The notes under the pieces were generated by a model that searched no databases, was not told the origin of the DNA, and was given only the letters and a program-made list of their open reading frames with translations. A DNA stretch of 64,000 bases. It comes from Cyanobacteria bacterium TGS_CYA1 (GTDB lineage: Bacteria > Cyanobacteriota > Vampirovibrionia > Obscuribacterales > Obscuribacteraceae). Positions 17,489-27,909 of the stretch are shown here, one piece after another (positions within the stretch are counted from its first letter, which is position 1; every line of letters begins with the position of its first letter). Where the stretch lies: positions 744,001 to 808,000 of the forward strand of contig JAHCIQ010000002.1 of NCBI GenBank assembly GCA_026129135.1, in the 5' to 3' direction. A program made the translations under genes and the position numbers.

Positions 17489-18148
17489 ATGTTGATTGCG
17501 CCATCAATTTTATCCGCTGACTTCACCCGCCTGGGCGAAGAGATTGCCATCGCTCAAAAAGGCGGGGCAGACTGGATCCACGTCGACGTGATGGACGGTC
17601 ATTTCGTACCTAACTTAACTATAGGCGCACCGGTAGTCAAGAGCATCAGAAAGACGACTACCCTTCCACTCGATGTGCATTTGATGATTGAAGATCCCGA
17701 CAAATATCTGGAAGATTTTGCCAAAGCTGGCGCTGACTTTATTACAGTGCACGCAGAAGCATGCACTCATTTGCACAGAACTTTGAGCTACATAAAAGAG
17801 CTGGGCAAAAAAGCTGGTGTCGCACTCAATCCCCACACTGAGCCTGAAGTTCTCAAATACGTCACCGACCACGTCGATCTCGTGCTCGTAATGTCGGTAA
17901 ACCCTGGTTTTGGCGGTCAAAAATTCATCGATAGCGTCATTCCAAAAATTTCCCAGGTCAAAGAGATTTTCGAGCAAAGCGGCAAAAAAGATTTATATCT
18001 ATCTGTAGACGGTGGCATCAATTTCGATACGGCTCCTAGAGTAGTCAGAGCCGGAGCAAACGTGCTCGTGGCTGGTAACACCATATATGGTTCCAAATCA
18101 GTTTCCGAATCCATTTCCAAATTAAGACAATCCGCTGTGGCAGCGTAA
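17489..18148 (+). CDS. rpe: Ribulose-phosphate 3-epimerase
   Basis: A 219-residue TIM-barrel epimerase of the pentose phosphate pathway (ribulose-5-P to xylulose-5-P). The family pattern is complete: [36 protein letters not shown] (metal His and catalytic Asp), [25 protein letters not shown], and SVDGGI near residue 175. Length is standard. It is followed after 15 nt by a secreted TPR-like protein on the same strand. Confidence 0.96.
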   Translation: MLIAPSILSADFTRLGEEIAIAQKGGADWIHVDVMDGHFVPNLTIGAPVVKSIRKTTTLPLDVHLMIEDPDKYLEDFAKAGADFITVHAEACTHLHRTLSYIKELGKKAGVALNPHTEPEVLKYVTDHVDLVLVMSVNPGFGGQKFIDSVIPKISQVKEIFEQSGKKDLYLSVDGGINFDTAPRVVRAGANVLVAGNTIYGSKSVSESISKLRQSAVAA

Positions 18149-18163
18149 AGGAGAATCCTGAAA

Positions 18164-18715
18164 ATGCAACTCTCAAAAAGAATAGTGTCGGCAGCCATGC
18201 TTCTAGCATTTGCTACACCAGCGCTTGCAAACGACTCGGAGTTCATCAAAGACACAGAATCCATCGGTAAAACCAATGGCGTAATAATGTCTGACCAGAT
18301 GCTCGAACTTGGAATGGTTTCATCAAACGCATTGCGTATCGAAGGCGAGCAAGCGATGAGACTGGGTAATACTGACCGCGCGATACAGGTTCTGCAACGC
18401 TCTGTCGAAATGTCGCCCCTCGATATGGATGGTCGAATTCTGTACGCTACTGCGCTCGAGAAAAAACTCTTCAGACAGAAAAAACATGACCGCGACCCTA
18501 AACTCTATAACTATCTAGTGAAGCAATGGTTCTTCATTCATAAGAAGTGCGAATTCCCTGATCAAAAGATGCAAGCTTTTCAGCATTTGACCCAATTGAC
18601 AGGCACCGCACCCAAACTGCTCGAACGCGAAAAGAAATATTTGAGTCGTGTTCTCATTCCCGAAGATGGTTCGGTAGCTGTACAATTCGGAAAGAATCGC
18701 ATAGTTGACCGCTAA
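18164..18715 (+). CDS. Secreted TPR-like protein, function unknown
   Basis: A 183-residue protein with a signal peptide (basic start, hydrophobic core, cleavage after ATPALA near residue 22). The mature part holds one or two TPR-like helical pairs (AMRLGNTDRAIQVLQRSVEMSP, then DGRILYATALEKKL) and a basic C-terminal half. Probably periplasmic and protein-binding. It shares an operon with rpe (15 nt gap), which gives no clear functional link. Its stop overlaps that of the convergent membrane-protein gene by 4 nt. Confidence 0.78.
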   Translation: MQLSKRIVSAAMLLAFATPALANDSEFIKDTESIGKTNGVIMSDQMLELGMVSSNALRIEGEQAMRLGNTDRAIQVLQRSVEMSPLDMDGRILYATALEKKLFRQKKHDRDPKLYNYLVKQWFFIHKKCEFPDQKMQAFQHLTQLTGTAPKLLEREKKYLSRVLIPEDGSVAVQFGKNRIVDR

Positions 18716-19140
18716 GCTCTAGGCTTGCGCGAGTTTAAATAACGCCAGATTGTAATACCGATGCGAACCAGTCCGAAAAGGGCTGAAGCTGCGCCTATAA
18801 ACATCCAGACCAGGGCGGGGTGCATGGAAATTATGTGCGTTTTGGCTTGCTCGTAAGCTGCTTGCATGGAAGGATTCATGCTGTCGGTCGGTAAGAATTT
18901 TGCCAGCTCGAGAAAAAAGCCAATGAAAATATTGAGCAGCCCAAACACAAGCCAGGTCCAACCGGCTCTCCACACGAAAAGAAGCGGCCAGAAGCCGATG
19001 AGGAGGAACGTATCAGACAGAAAGACAAGCGGATTATCGGGTTTGATAACAAAAAGAAGAATAAAACCGATTACCCATAAGACGGTTGAAAGTATGGTAC
19101 CAAGTTTGGTGCGCCTACTTATCCCACCTTTTTCAGTCAT
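18712..19140 (-). CDS. Four-helix membrane protein paired with a TOPRIM protein
   Basis: A 142-residue membrane protein with four hydrophobic segments, roughly 14-32, 38-56, 60-80 and 108-132, and basic ends (MTEKGGISRRTK and NSRKPRA). No family is recognised. Its ATG lies inside the last codons of the upstream TOPRIM gene (8-nt overlap), so the two are translationally coupled. In known antiviral modules a sensor or nuclease is often paired with a small membrane protein; that parallel is inference only. Confidence 0.75.
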   Translation of the reverse strand: MTEKGGISRRTKLGTILSTVLWVIGFILLFVIKPDNPLVFLSDTFLLIGFWPLLFVWRAGWTWLVFGLLNIFIGFFLELAKFLPTDSMNPSMQAAYEQAKTHIISMHPALVWMFIGAASALFGLVRIGITIWRYLNSRKPRA

Positions 19141-20383
19141 TGAAGCGCAACCCTCGCTTATCGAGGTCGAGATCCTTCAATTGACGCAGTATCACTTTGG
19201 CTTCTTCCGGAACTTCGGGCTTTTCGATTTTTTCAGCCAGAATCTTAGCGAAAGCCACTTTATCGAAATCACCAAGTCCTCTCGATCTGCACAAGCGATC
19301 AAGAATTTCGACTCGCCTGTGGGTTTTGCCTTCTGATACGGCTTCAGGCGGATTTTGTATGTCTTCGAAAACGATAGAATCGAGGTAACCCATTTCGCTC
19401 ATATAAACTTGCATGCAGCGAAAAATAGTTTCTTCCAGAAATAAATCTTCGATCTCGCCTTTTCTAAGAGTCAAAAGGCGATCGCAATCACGCAAACTAT
19501 CACTGATTAATTCAGCTTGTTCAAAAGCATCACCATCTAACAAACATAATATCGGCAGAGAAACGGTGTCTCGCAAGTTCAAATATTGCTTAGCCACTTG
19601 CTGAGCGCCGCCGCAAGGGTCTATATATACCGAGATCTCTTTTAGATCTATATTTAGGAGCCTAGCTAAAGCCGGTAATAAAATTATTTCGGTTTGCCCT
19701 TCGACCAGCAAAACTTTTTCGCATAAAAATCCGCCGGAAAAAAGTTTACGCAACTCGTTTTGTTCTAAAACCCAAACCGATATCGGTTCGAGTTTTGAAT
19801 CAGTCTCGAGTCGATCGCGAAAAGCCACCAAAATTCGGTTTAGAGCTGGCCCAATACTAGTATCCATTTTGCTGAAATCACTTTCAAAAAGTTTGTGCCA
19901 GGCAAAAGAATTGCTCACCCAAAAATCGAGCCAGGCGATTTCAGACGATTGAAATCGTGCAATTTTTTCGCCGAATAATTGACTCAAAAATTCCTGATTG
20001 CAAATTTTTGCATCGTGCAATTCTTTAGTTTGATACCACATATCGAAAGCCAGTCGTTCAAAGCGTTTCAGGTCTTCGTACGCAACTAAAGCACTGAAAA
20101 TCCGATCAAAATTTAGACAACTTTTGTCAATACTTTCAAATAGGGGGTTCTCAACTCCAAATATTTGTGCGAAGATTTTACCCTGAGTCGCAAGTGGCAA
20201 TTGCTCGAACATTTTTTTGTCGACATGCCTGCGAGCCATACGGTTCAACTGCGACCATTTATGCGAGGGCTCTTCATATGACAATAATTTCCGTATAGCC
20301 GACCAGAATTCCTCGTCCGTCGGGTTCCGGTATGAAGAAGAAACGCTACTTTTATTTTTTGTGTTTATATCTTTCGGCTTCAA
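19133..20383 (-). CDS. OLD-type TOPRIM protein without an ATPase domain, possible defence nuclease
   Basis: A 416-residue protein. Residues about 1-215 are a helical region of no known family. Residues about 220-320 form a TOPRIM domain of the OLD type: KVLLVEGQTEIILLPALA (conserved Glu at 229), a GG turn near 258, LCLLDGDAFEQA with the DxD pair at 283/285, and KGEIEDLF at 308-315. OLD nucleases usually carry an ABC ATPase in front of TOPRIM; here no Walker A or signature motif is seen. The metal-binding residues look intact, so nuclease activity is possible. It forms an overlapping two-gene unit with a small membrane protein. The start has a basic, Ser-rich 20-residue leader. Confidence 0.8.
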   Translation of the reverse strand: MKPKDINTKNKSSVSSSYRNPTDEEFWSAIRKLLSYEEPSHKWSQLNRMARRHVDKKMFEQLPLATQGKIFAQIFGVENPLFESIDKSCLNFDRIFSALVAYEDLKRFERLAFDMWYQTKELHDAKICNQEFLSQLFGEKIARFQSSEIAWLDFWVSNSFAWHKLFESDFSKMDTSIGPALNRILVAFRDRLETDSKLEPISVWVLEQNELRKLFSGGFLCEKVLLVEGQTEIILLPALARLLNIDLKEISVYIDPCGGAQQVAKQYLNLRDTVSLPILCLLDGDAFEQAELISDSLRDCDRLLTLRKGEIEDLFLEETIFRCMQVYMSEMGYLDSIVFEDIQNPPEAVSEGKTHRRVEILDRLCRSRGLGDFDKVAFAKILAEKIEKPEVPEEAKVILRQLKDLDLDKRGLRFND

Positions 20384-20524
20384 AAGTTTTTGCCTGAGTC
20401 AGTTTTTGGCATTTCCAATTATTTGATTTGGCAACAAAATATAGACGGAAATCTGGCATTTGGCCAGATTCAGATTATGTCATGTTCACACTGTGTGTAA
20501 AGCACACTAAAAGAGATTACGCTT

Positions 20525-21976
20525 ATGGACACCTGTCAAGATTTAAAAGAAAACCAACTGGACCTCAATTTAGCAATGAACGAGCAAGAGCTCCAACCTG
20601 AAATACAGAAGAGCGACGCCGTCATTACCGAGGGCTCCACCTGGGCGGCTATCTGGCACCTGGCATGGCCTTTAATGGGTCAGATGTCGGTTATCGCCCT
20701 CGCCAGCTTCTGCGATGTGTACGTTGCTGGCAAAATGGGCTCCGACGTTCAGGCGGCTATAGGTCTGTGCGGTCAAATCTGGTTTTTGATGATGCTCATC
20801 ACCGTGGCATTGTCAGTTGGAACCAACGCACTGGTCAGCCGTTACTGGGGAGCCAAAGACCTCGAAAATACGATAAAAGCCGGACGTCAGGCAATGACTT
20901 TCGGATTCGTGTTTGGAGGCGTATCGGCTGCCGCTGGCATGCTTGCGGCAAAACCGTTGCTTGTGTTTCTCGGCGCATCGCCTGAAGTGCAAAGACTTGG
21001 ATGGGAATTCATTTCGGTGGATTTACTCTCTCAAATTCCTTTCACTGCCGTTTGGGTGGCTCACTCCATCTGGCGCGCCAAAGGCAATGCAAGAGTTCCA
21101 ATGGTCAACTGGATCATAATGGCACTGATTGTAGTGGCACTAGACTTCGCCCTTTGTATTCATCCGTTTCATATAGGAATATCTGGAATAGGCTGGTCAT
21201 GGGTAGTTGCAGCGATGGTCGGCGTTTTAATCAACGTCATGTTATTGAAACGGACCGAACTAGCCGAGTGCGTCAATTTCAAATTGATGATCAAAGAAGG
21301 TCTCTCCAGAGACTTTATGTGGCGTCTTTTGAAAATAGGCATCCCAGCATGTATTAACGACCTCGTCTGGATCGGAAGCTGCTGTGCATTCTTTTTGATT
21401 TTTGCTCAAACCAAAAATCCGACTGCATGCCAGGCTTCATGGGCAGTAGGCTTCAGACTGGAAGAAATAGTGAGCTCGCTTCCTCTACACGCTCTATCCA
21501 TGGCTGTTGCCACCATCGTGGGTCAGAACCTGGGAGCAAAGCAACCGCAAAGAGCTGAGCGTGCCGGATGGCAGGTAGCGGCTATCGGATGTGGTTACAC
21601 ATCGCTCATGGCAGTATTTCTGTTTTGTATGGGTGGCGAAATAGCCAAGCATATGAGCAGCGATCCGGTGGTTCTCAAATATGTCAAAGACTATTTGCAA
21701 ATCGTCGGGATGTGTCAACCATTTGTTGCCTTGTGGCTCGTGCTTTTCGGAGCTATGCAGGGAGCTGGATACACAGTGCGTCCAATGTGGATGTCGATTA
21801 TATGTTTGCTTATAATCAGACTTCCACTTGCCTATTACCTGACCAAGACCTATTTCTACGGTCCAGACGATGGACCTTTGGGATGCTGGGTCAGCGTAGC
21901 TGCATCAGCAGTGGTAATTGGAATTCTAGCCGTCTGGTCCTTCAAATCGGGCGTATGGAAAACCCAAAAGGTCTAA
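20525..21976 (+). CDS. MATE-family efflux transporter
   Basis: A 483-residue multidrug and toxic-compound extrusion protein. About 12 hydrophobic segments follow a 40-residue acidic soluble leader. The family features are visible: WHLAWPLMGQMSVIALASFCDVYVAGKMG in the first helix pair, LVSRYWGAKD, the symmetric second half with VGFRLEEIVSSLP and VATIVGQNLGAKQP. Drug or metabolite export driven by Na+ or H+ is expected. It is divergent from the TOPRIM gene; the 141-nt gap between them should hold both promoters, but I see no convincing boxes. Substrate unknown. Confidence 0.92.
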   Translation: MDTCQDLKENQLDLNLAMNEQELQPEIQKSDAVITEGSTWAAIWHLAWPLMGQMSVIALASFCDVYVAGKMGSDVQAAIGLCGQIWFLMMLITVALSVGTNALVSRYWGAKDLENTIKAGRQAMTFGFVFGGVSAAAGMLAAKPLLVFLGASPEVQRLGWEFISVDLLSQIPFTAVWVAHSIWRAKGNARVPMVNWIIMALIVVALDFALCIHPFHIGISGIGWSWVVAAMVGVLINVMLLKRTELAECVNFKLMIKEGLSRDFMWRLLKIGIPACINDLVWIGSCCAFFLIFAQTKNPTACQASWAVGFRLEEIVSSLPLHALSMAVATIVGQNLGAKQPQRAERAGWQVAAIGCGYTSLMAVFLFCMGGEIAKHMSSDPVVLKYVKDYLQIVGMCQPFVALWLVLFGAMQGAGYTVRPMWMSIICLLIIRLPLAYYLTKTYFYGPDDGPLGCWVSVAASAVVIGILAVWSFKSGVWKTQKV

Positions 21977-22076
21977 TCGACCAAAAAGCAAACTGACAAG
22001 TCTTTTTTGAACTCTTCTTCGAGCGATGTCGTCTTAACAGACACAGGGATCGAAACAGTCGGGGAGGAGTTCAAAA

Positions 22077-22595
22077 ATGGCCAGCAAATTAAAACAAGTT
22101 GTAAAGGATCTCAATTTCGAGCTGCCGCGCTTGCGGCTTTGTTTATTCTATGAAAAATGTCAACCTGATGGCTTGACCCGCAAAATAATGATAAAAGGTC
22201 CAGAGGATGCTTATCGCTTCCTCAAGCCGCTTCAAATGGCAGCAGAAGAGTATTTTCTTACTATTCATCTGAGCGCCAAAAATCACATCATTGGTGTACA
22301 TGAAGTTTCCCACGGCACTATAAACTCGAGTCTGGTCCATCCGCGTGAGGTTTTCAAAGCTGCCGTACTTGCAAACAGTCATTCTATTTTGCTCTGTCAT
22401 AACCACCCGTCTGGAGGCGAATTGAAGCCGAGCTTCGAGGATCTCGAAATAACTAGCAGACTCATTTCTGTTGGTAAAATGATGGGCATTCAGGTGATTG
22501 ATCATGTCATAGTTGGAACCAATACCAACAATCAATGTGAAGGTTACAGTATTCGCGAAAATCATCACGACCTGTGGACGGAGACAATTGTGTGA
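22077..22595 (+). CDS. RadC-type JAB/MPN domain protein
   Basis: A 172-residue protein. The C-terminal 110 residues are a RadC-family MPN domain with the metal site CHNHPSGGELKPSFEDLE (His108, His110, Asp122), as in Rad/YicR proteins. The N-terminal helix-hairpin-helix half normal in RadC is missing; the first 50 residues are unrelated. A strong GGGGAGGAG ribosome site precedes the ATG. The historical DNA-repair role of RadC is doubtful; plasmid and island-borne relatives are linked to anti-restriction or mobile regions. It lies 15 nt before ispG. Function unknown. Confidence 0.85.
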   Translation: MASKLKQVVKDLNFELPRLRLCLFYEKCQPDGLTRKIMIKGPEDAYRFLKPLQMAAEEYFLTIHLSAKNHIIGVHEVSHGTINSSLVHPREVFKAAVLANSHSILLCHNHPSGGELKPSFEDLEITSRLISVGKMMGIQVIDHVIVGTNTNNQCEGYSIRENHHDLWTETIV

Positions 22596-22610
22596 GCTAT
22601 CCTCGAAACC

Positions 22611-23843
22611 ATGCAAACTGATTTTTCTTCACGCAAAACAAATACTGTCATGGTTGGTTCGGTGCCAGTAGGTGCCGGTCATCCTGTCATCATTCAATCG
22701 ATGACGAATACCGATACTCAAGATGTCGCATCAACTGTCAAACAAGTAAAAGAATTGTATGAAGCAGGCTCAGAAATTGTAAGAATAACTGTCAATACAA
22801 AAGCGGCTGCTCAAGCGGTTCCATCCATAGTAAGCGAACTTGAAAAGTCGGGGCTCGATGTTCCTTTGGTCGGCGATTTTCACTACAATGGACATTTGCT
22901 GTTGACCGAAGTGCCCGATTGCGCAAAGCTTCTTGCCAAATATAGAATCAATCCTGGAAACGTAGGCAAAGGCGAGCGTCACGACGAAAACTTCAAATGC
23001 ATGATCGATGTTGCAATTAAGCACAATAAGCCAGTTCGTATCGGTGTGAACTGGGGATCGCTCGATCAAGAATTGCTCGCTTTGAATATGGACAAAAATG
23101 CTGCATCTAAGAATCCGCAAGATGCACATTCGGTCTTGATGGACACCATTGTCGAAAGCGCGATGGCCTCAGCTCAAGCTGCACTAAACTACGGTATGAG
23201 CAAGGATAAGATAATCATTTCGGCCAAAGTTTCAGAAGTGCCTGACTTGATTTCGATTTATCGACGCTTGGCGAAACTGAGCGAATTCCCTCTCCATCTT
23301 GGACTGACTGAAGCCGGCATGGGCGTCAAAGGAATTGTTTCATCGGCTGCAGCCTTGTCTGTATTGCTTTCAGAAAGTATCGGCGAAACTATACGAGTTA
23401 GCATCACACCGGCTCCCGGAGCAAGCCGTACAGAAGAAGTAAAAGTCTGTCAGCAAGTGCTGCAGTCCTTGAAATTGAGATCATTTACGGCCCAGGTCAC
23501 AGCCTGTCCAGGTTGTGGTCGCACCACGAGCACTGTATTTCAAGAACTGGCTAAAAATATAGAAGACCATTTGGCAGTTAAAAGAATGGAGTGGTCAAAA
23601 GCTTATCCTGGTGCAGAAAATCTCAAAGTGGCAGTGATGGGATGCATCGTCAATGGTCCTGGTGAATCAAAACATTCCGATATCGGAATCTCACTTCCTG
23701 GTACAGGCGAAGAACCACGCGCGCCAGTCTATATCGACGGCGAACACCACACGACACTCGATGGTCCGACCCTCGCTCTGGACTTTATTCAGATAGTCGA
23801 AAAATATGTCAAAGACAAATACGGCAAAACTGTAAAAGTGTAA
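22611..23843 (+). CDS. ispG: 4-hydroxy-3-methylbut-2-enyl diphosphate synthase (MEP pathway)
   Basis: A 410-residue IspG (GcpE) that reduces MEcPP to HMBPP with a [4Fe-4S] cluster. Conserved blocks: [58 protein letters not shown] (two cluster cysteines) and [10 protein letters not shown] (third cysteine). Length and single-domain form are bacterial rather than plant/Chlamydia-type. It shows that isoprenoids are made by the MEP route. It follows the RadC-type gene on the same strand and ends about 85 nt before the potassium island. Confidence 0.97.
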   Translation: MQTDFSSRKTNTVMVGSVPVGAGHPVIIQSMTNTDTQDVASTVKQVKELYEAGSEIVRITVNTKAAAQAVPSIVSELEKSGLDVPLVGDFHYNGHLLLTEVPDCAKLLAKYRINPGNVGKGERHDENFKCMIDVAIKHNKPVRIGVNWGSLDQELLALNMDKNAASKNPQDAHSVLMDTIVESAMASAQAALNYGMSKDKIIISAKVSEVPDLISIYRRLAKLSEFPLHLGLTEAGMGVKGIVSSAAALSVLLSESIGETIRVSITPAPGASRTEEVKVCQQVLQSLKLRSFTAQVTACPGCGRTTSTVFQELAKNIEDHLAVKRMEWSKAYPGAENLKVAVMGCIVNGPGESKHSDIGISLPGTGEEPRAPVYIDGEHHTTLDGPTLALDFIQIVEKYVKDKYGKTVKV

Positions 23844-23927
23844 TCAGCCGTTTCTCGATTTTGATGAAATCTTGATATAGGACGAGAGCTTATTTATAAA
23901 GGTCTTGCAGTCCATATAGTTCAATAA

Positions 23928-24023
23928 ATGGGCATGGACATTTTTTCTATTGTGTTTGCTTTATTACTCTTTCTTTCCGCCTATGGTCTGATTGATTTAT
24001 TCAGTCGGCTTGCCGAAAGTTGA
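23928..24023 (+). CDS. Small membrane ORF at the head of the kdp operon
   Basis: A 31-residue ORF, ATG at 23928 to TGA at 24023: one hydrophobic helix (IFSIVFALLLFLSAYGLI) with a short charged tail. It lies 20 nt upstream of kdpF and on the same strand. From memory, kdp operons in several phyla carry a comparable 30-35-residue ORF of unknown role before kdpF. Its size makes it weak by itself; position and hydrophobic pattern support it. A second in-frame ATG two codons on may be the true start. Confidence 0.55.
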   Translation: MGMDIFSIVFALLLFLSAYGLIDLFSRLAES

Positions 24024-24043
24024 TTGAGGCTCATTACTTCTAA

Positions 24044-24136
24044 ATGACTATTATTAATTGGCTCGCTTTTGCGCTTGCCATCGGACTTGGAATTTATTTA
24101 CTGGTGGCTCTGCTTAAGCCGGAATTATTTGCATGA
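24044..24136 (+). CDS. kdpF: Potassium-transporting ATPase subunit F
   Basis: A 30-residue single-helix protein (MTIINWLAFALAIGLGIYLL, then [10 protein letters not shown]). The ending LLVALLKPE-F is the KdpF signature. It overlaps kdpA by 4 nt (ATGA) at 24133-24136. KdpF stabilises the KdpFABC complex in E. coli. Confidence 0.9.
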   Translation: MTIINWLAFALAIGLGIYLLVALLKPELFA

Positions 24137-25842
24137 GCATGACTTTTGCAGAGTATGCGCAGCTGATTGTTTATTTTGCATTATTGCTTTCAGGCGGTTT
24201 TGCCTTGGGCAAATATATGACTTACATTTTTGAGGGTGAGGCTGGAGCCGGCTTACCTTTATTGAAACAGTTGGAGCAATTGACTTACAAAGCTGGCGGA
24301 ATCGACCCCAGGATTGAGATGACCTGGGTTACTTACAGTCGCTCATTGATGGGTTTTTCACTCATAAGTTTTGTAGCTTTGTATGCCTTGCAAAGAATGC
24401 AGAATCTTTTGCCTTTCAATCCCGAGTCACTACAGGCAGTATCAGCAGATTCTGCCTTCAACACAACAATTAGTTTTATTAGCAACACTAACTGGCAAGG
24501 ATATTCTGGTGAAACGACCTTATCTTATTTGTCGCAAATGCTTGGACTGACCGTACAAAATTTCGTTTCTGCAGCAGTCGGCATATCGGTTCTGGTAGCC
24601 TTGATTAGAGGGATTGTAAGACACCAATCCAACACTATAGGCAATTTCTGGTCCGACTTAACCAGGTCGATAATTCACATTTTACTGCCTCTATCAGTGG
24701 TGCTTGCACTGATGCTTGTCTGGCAGGGGGCGATACAAAACTTCAATGCGTATGTTGAATACACACCTTTAGAACAGCATCAAGACCCGAAGGACAAGTA
24801 TAAAATCGCAATGGGACCAGCAGCGTCTCAAATAGCAATCAAACAACTGGGAACGAATGGCGGTGGATTTTTCAACGTAAATTCCAGCCACCCTTACGAA
24901 AATCCGACCTCACTGTCCAATTTATTTGAAACATTAGCCATTCTCATTATCCCAGTAGGGCTATGTTTCACTTTTGGATTCATGGTCAAGCGTTTAAAAG
25001 AAGGTCTGGCATTATTGTGGGCAATGAGTTTTATATTCTTCATATTACTTGCTCTTGGTTTGTGGGCTGAATTCACACCAAATAGTGCGATGCCGCTTTC
25101 TGGCAATATGGAAGGTAAAGAAACCCGATTTGGTATTACAAGTTCGATGCTCTGGGCAACGTGTACAACAGCCGCTTCGAACGGCTCGGTCAACTGCATG
25201 CACGACTCGCTCACTCCGCTTGGAGGTCTTGTGCCGATGGTGCTCATGCAACTGGGTGAAATCATATATGGTGGCGTAGGTTCGGGTTTGTACGGCATGA
25301 TCATTTTCGCTATTGTGGCAGTCTTTGTAGCAGGGCTAATGGTAGGTCGGACTCCGGAATATCTGGGCAAGAAAATCGAAGCTTTCGAAATCAAAATGTC
25401 AACTCTGGTCCTATTGATACCACCTTTTGTTGTGCTTATTGGAACGGCAATCGCTGTTTCCATAGAAGCTGGTAAAGCGGGGGTCTTAAATCAGAGTGTG
25501 CATGGATTCAGCGAAATACTTTATGCTTTTTCATCTGCCGGAAACAATAACGGCTCCGCCTTTGCTGGATTGAGCGCAAATACACCTTTTTACAATTATG
25601 CGCTTGGAGTTGCCATGTTTATATCCAGATACTGGCTTGCTCTGCCTGTTCTGGCCATCGCAGGATCGCTTGCACAAAAAAAACTGATCCCGGCAAGCAA
25701 TGGCACTATTCCTACAACTGGTCCCTTGTTCATCGGTTTTCTAATTAGCATCGTGCTCATAGTAGGCGCTCTGACATTTATTCCAGCGCTTGCTCTTGGA
25801 CCGATAGTCGAACATCTGCAAATGACATTTGGAGCAAAATGA
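24133..25842 (+). CDS. kdpA: Potassium-transporting ATPase, K+-binding subunit A
   Basis: A 569-residue channel-like subunit of the high-affinity KdpFABC pump, related to Trk/Ktr channels. About 10 membrane helices are visible. Pore-loop segments include [14 protein letters not shown] and [18 protein letters not shown], parts of the four selectivity loops, and the N-terminal [23 protein letters not shown] block is typical. Length is close to the usual 557-570. It overlaps kdpF and kdpB by 4 nt at each end, so the subunits are translationally coupled. Confidence 0.97.
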   Translation: MSMTFAEYAQLIVYFALLLSGGFALGKYMTYIFEGEAGAGLPLLKQLEQLTYKAGGIDPRIEMTWVTYSRSLMGFSLISFVALYALQRMQNLLPFNPESLQAVSADSAFNTTISFISNTNWQGYSGETTLSYLSQMLGLTVQNFVSAAVGISVLVALIRGIVRHQSNTIGNFWSDLTRSIIHILLPLSVVLALMLVWQGAIQNFNAYVEYTPLEQHQDPKDKYKIAMGPAASQIAIKQLGTNGGGFFNVNSSHPYENPTSLSNLFETLAILIIPVGLCFTFGFMVKRLKEGLALLWAMSFIFFILLALGLWAEFTPNSAMPLSGNMEGKETRFGITSSMLWATCTTAASNGSVNCMHDSLTPLGGLVPMVLMQLGEIIYGGVGSGLYGMIIFAIVAVFVAGLMVGRTPEYLGKKIEAFEIKMSTLVLLIPPFVVLIGTAIAVSIEAGKAGVLNQSVHGFSEILYAFSSAGNNNGSAFAGLSANTPFYNYALGVAMFISRYWLALPVLAIAGSLAQKKLIPASNGTIPTTGPLFIGFLISIVLIVGALTFIPALALGPIVEHLQMTFGAK

Positions 25843-27902
25843 AAGTCAGTCAAAAGCCAAACAAGCTGTTCGAGCCTGAAATAATGAAACAGGCATTTTG
25901 TGATTCATTCATAAAACTAGATCCGCGCATCCAGATAAAAAATCCTGTCATGTTCGTGGTCGAAATCGCAAGCGTATTAACAACTATTATCTATTTAGTA
26001 AGTCTTTCTGGCGAAAAGGAAGCAAGCTCTTCATTCATTCTTTCAATAAGTTTGTGGCTCTGGTTCACTCTTTTGAGCGCCAATTTTTCAGAAGCCATGG
26101 CTGAAGGTCGAGGCAAAGCCCAGGCCAAATCGCTGCGTGAATCAAGAAAAGATTTGATGGCAAAAAAGATTGAAAGTCTAGAACCCAAGGCCGAAACAAT
26201 TCAGGTTCAGGCTACTTCTCTTCGAATAGGCGATATGGTTCTAGTCGAAGCACAAGAAATTATTCCATGCGACGGAGATGTCGTGGAAGGAATAGCATCA
26301 GTCGATGAAAGTGCCATCACGGGCGAAAGCGCTCCAGTCATACGAGAATCTGGCGGTGACAGAAGCTCGGTCACGGGTGGAACCAAAGTTTTGTCAGACT
26401 GGATAATTATCAAAATCACAGTCAACCCAGGCGAGACCTTTATCGAACAGATGATCGCACTTGTGGAAGGAGCGAAGCGACAGAAAACACCAAACGAAAT
26501 TGCTCTCAATATTTTACTTGCGGCATTCACTTTGATTTTTTTAGTTGTCACAACTACTCTATACTCATTTTCAAAATACAGTACAGAAGTGAGCGGTCAA
26601 GGACAGGTCATAAGTATTACAGTGCTCGTAGCATTGCTTGTCTGCCTGATACCAACAACCATAGGTGGCCTCTTATCTGCAATTGGAATTGCAGGCATGG
26701 ACAGACTGATTAGAGCAAATGTCATTGCCATGTCTGGTCGGGCAGTAGAAGCAGCCGGTGACGTAGACATGCTCTTGCTGGATAAAACAGGAACCATTAC
26801 TTTAGGCGCACGACAAGCATCTTCATTTTATCCTGCCCCTGGCATTTCCGAGCCTGATCTGGCAGATGCAGCTCAGCTTGCTTCGCTTGCCGACGAAACT
26901 CCAGAGGGAAGAAGTATCGTCGTTCTCGCCAAAGAAAAATACAACATACGAGACCGCAATATTCACGACCTCGATGCCACTTTTGTCGAATTTAGCGCAC
27001 ACACAAGAATGAGCGGCGTTGACATGAATGGGATCAAAATTAGAAAAGGCGCAGTCGATGCAATCGAAGAATATGTCGGCACAGGAACCGTGGCAAGAGA
27101 AATAATCGAGACTGCTCAAAAGGTGGCAAAAGAAGGAGCCACACCACTCTTGGTGGCACGAGACAAACAAGTACTTGGAGTAGTGAAGTTAAAAGACATC
27201 GTCAAAGGAGGCATTAAAGAACGCTTTGCCGACCTGCGCGCCATGGGCATTAAAACAGTGATGATTACTGGCGACAATCCCATAACTGCCGCTGCGATTG
27301 CAGCCGAAGCAGGTGTAGACGATTATTTAGCTCAGGCTACTCCAGAGGGCAAGCTCAAATTAATAAAAGAAAATCAGGCTGGCGGCAGACTGATAGCTAT
27401 GACCGGTGACGGAACGAACGACGCTCCAGCCCTTGCTCAAGCAGACGTGGCAGTGGTTATGAATTCGGGCACGCAGGCGGCAAAAGAAGCCGGCAACATG
27501 ATCGACCTCGACTCTAGTCCGACCAAATTAATCGAGATAGTCGAAATAGGCAAACAATTATTGATGACCAGAGGTGCTCTCACCACATTCAGTATCGCAA
27601 ACGACGTTGCCAAATATTTTGCCATTATCCCAGCAGCTTTCGCCACTACTTATCCTGTCTTGAACAAGCTGAACATCATGAATTTGCAAAGCCCGGAATC
27701 AGCGATACTTTCGGCGGTTATTTTCAACGCTTTGATAATACTGGGTTTACTTCCCGTAGCACTTCGTGGTGTCAAATACAGAGCAGTCGGTGCAGAGCTT
27801 TTATTGCGCGACAACATTTTCATATATGGGCTTGGTGGGCTAATCGTGCCATTTATCGGCATAAAAATTATTGATGTTCTAATCAGCGGATTTAAAATTT
27901 AA
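25839..27902 (+). CDS. kdpB: Potassium-transporting ATPase, P-type ATPase subunit B
   Basis: A 687-residue P-type ATPase that energises K+ uptake. Present: actuator [14 protein letters not shown] (its Ser is the regulatory phosphosite in E. coli), phosphorylation motif DKTGTIT with Asp at residue 315, nucleotide-domain motifs [11 protein letters not shown] and KGAVDAI, and hinge [19 protein letters not shown]. Seven or so membrane helices fit the family. Length is normal. It overlaps kdpA by 4 nt and is followed by kdpC after 7 nt. Confidence 0.97.
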   Translation: MKVSQKPNKLFEPEIMKQAFCDSFIKLDPRIQIKNPVMFVVEIASVLTTIIYLVSLSGEKEASSSFILSISLWLWFTLLSANFSEAMAEGRGKAQAKSLRESRKDLMAKKIESLEPKAETIQVQATSLRIGDMVLVEAQEIIPCDGDVVEGIASVDESAITGESAPVIRESGGDRSSVTGGTKVLSDWIIIKITVNPGETFIEQMIALVEGAKRQKTPNEIALNILLAAFTLIFLVVTTTLYSFSKYSTEVSGQGQVISITVLVALLVCLIPTTIGGLLSAIGIAGMDRLIRANVIAMSGRAVEAAGDVDMLLLDKTGTITLGARQASSFYPAPGISEPDLADAAQLASLADETPEGRSIVVLAKEKYNIRDRNIHDLDATFVEFSAHTRMSGVDMNGIKIRKGAVDAIEEYVGTGTVAREIIETAQKVAKEGATPLLVARDKQVLGVVKLKDIVKGGIKERFADLRAMGIKTVMITGDNPITAAAIAAEAGVDDYLAQATPEGKLKLIKENQAGGRLIAMTGDGTNDAPALAQADVAVVMNSGTQAAKEAGNMIDLDSSPTKLIEIVEIGKQLLMTRGALTTFSIANDVAKYFAIIPAAFATTYPVLNKLNIMNLQSPESAILSAVIFNALIILGLLPVALRGVKYRAVGAELLLRDNIFIYGLGGLIVPFIGIKIIDVLISGFKI

Positions 27903-27909
27903 AAGAAAA

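Noticed and set aside
23844..23927. Possible KdpE binding site upstream of the kdp island
   Set aside because: The region is AT-rich with TATTTATAAA but no clear repeat or promoter match; cannot be supported.
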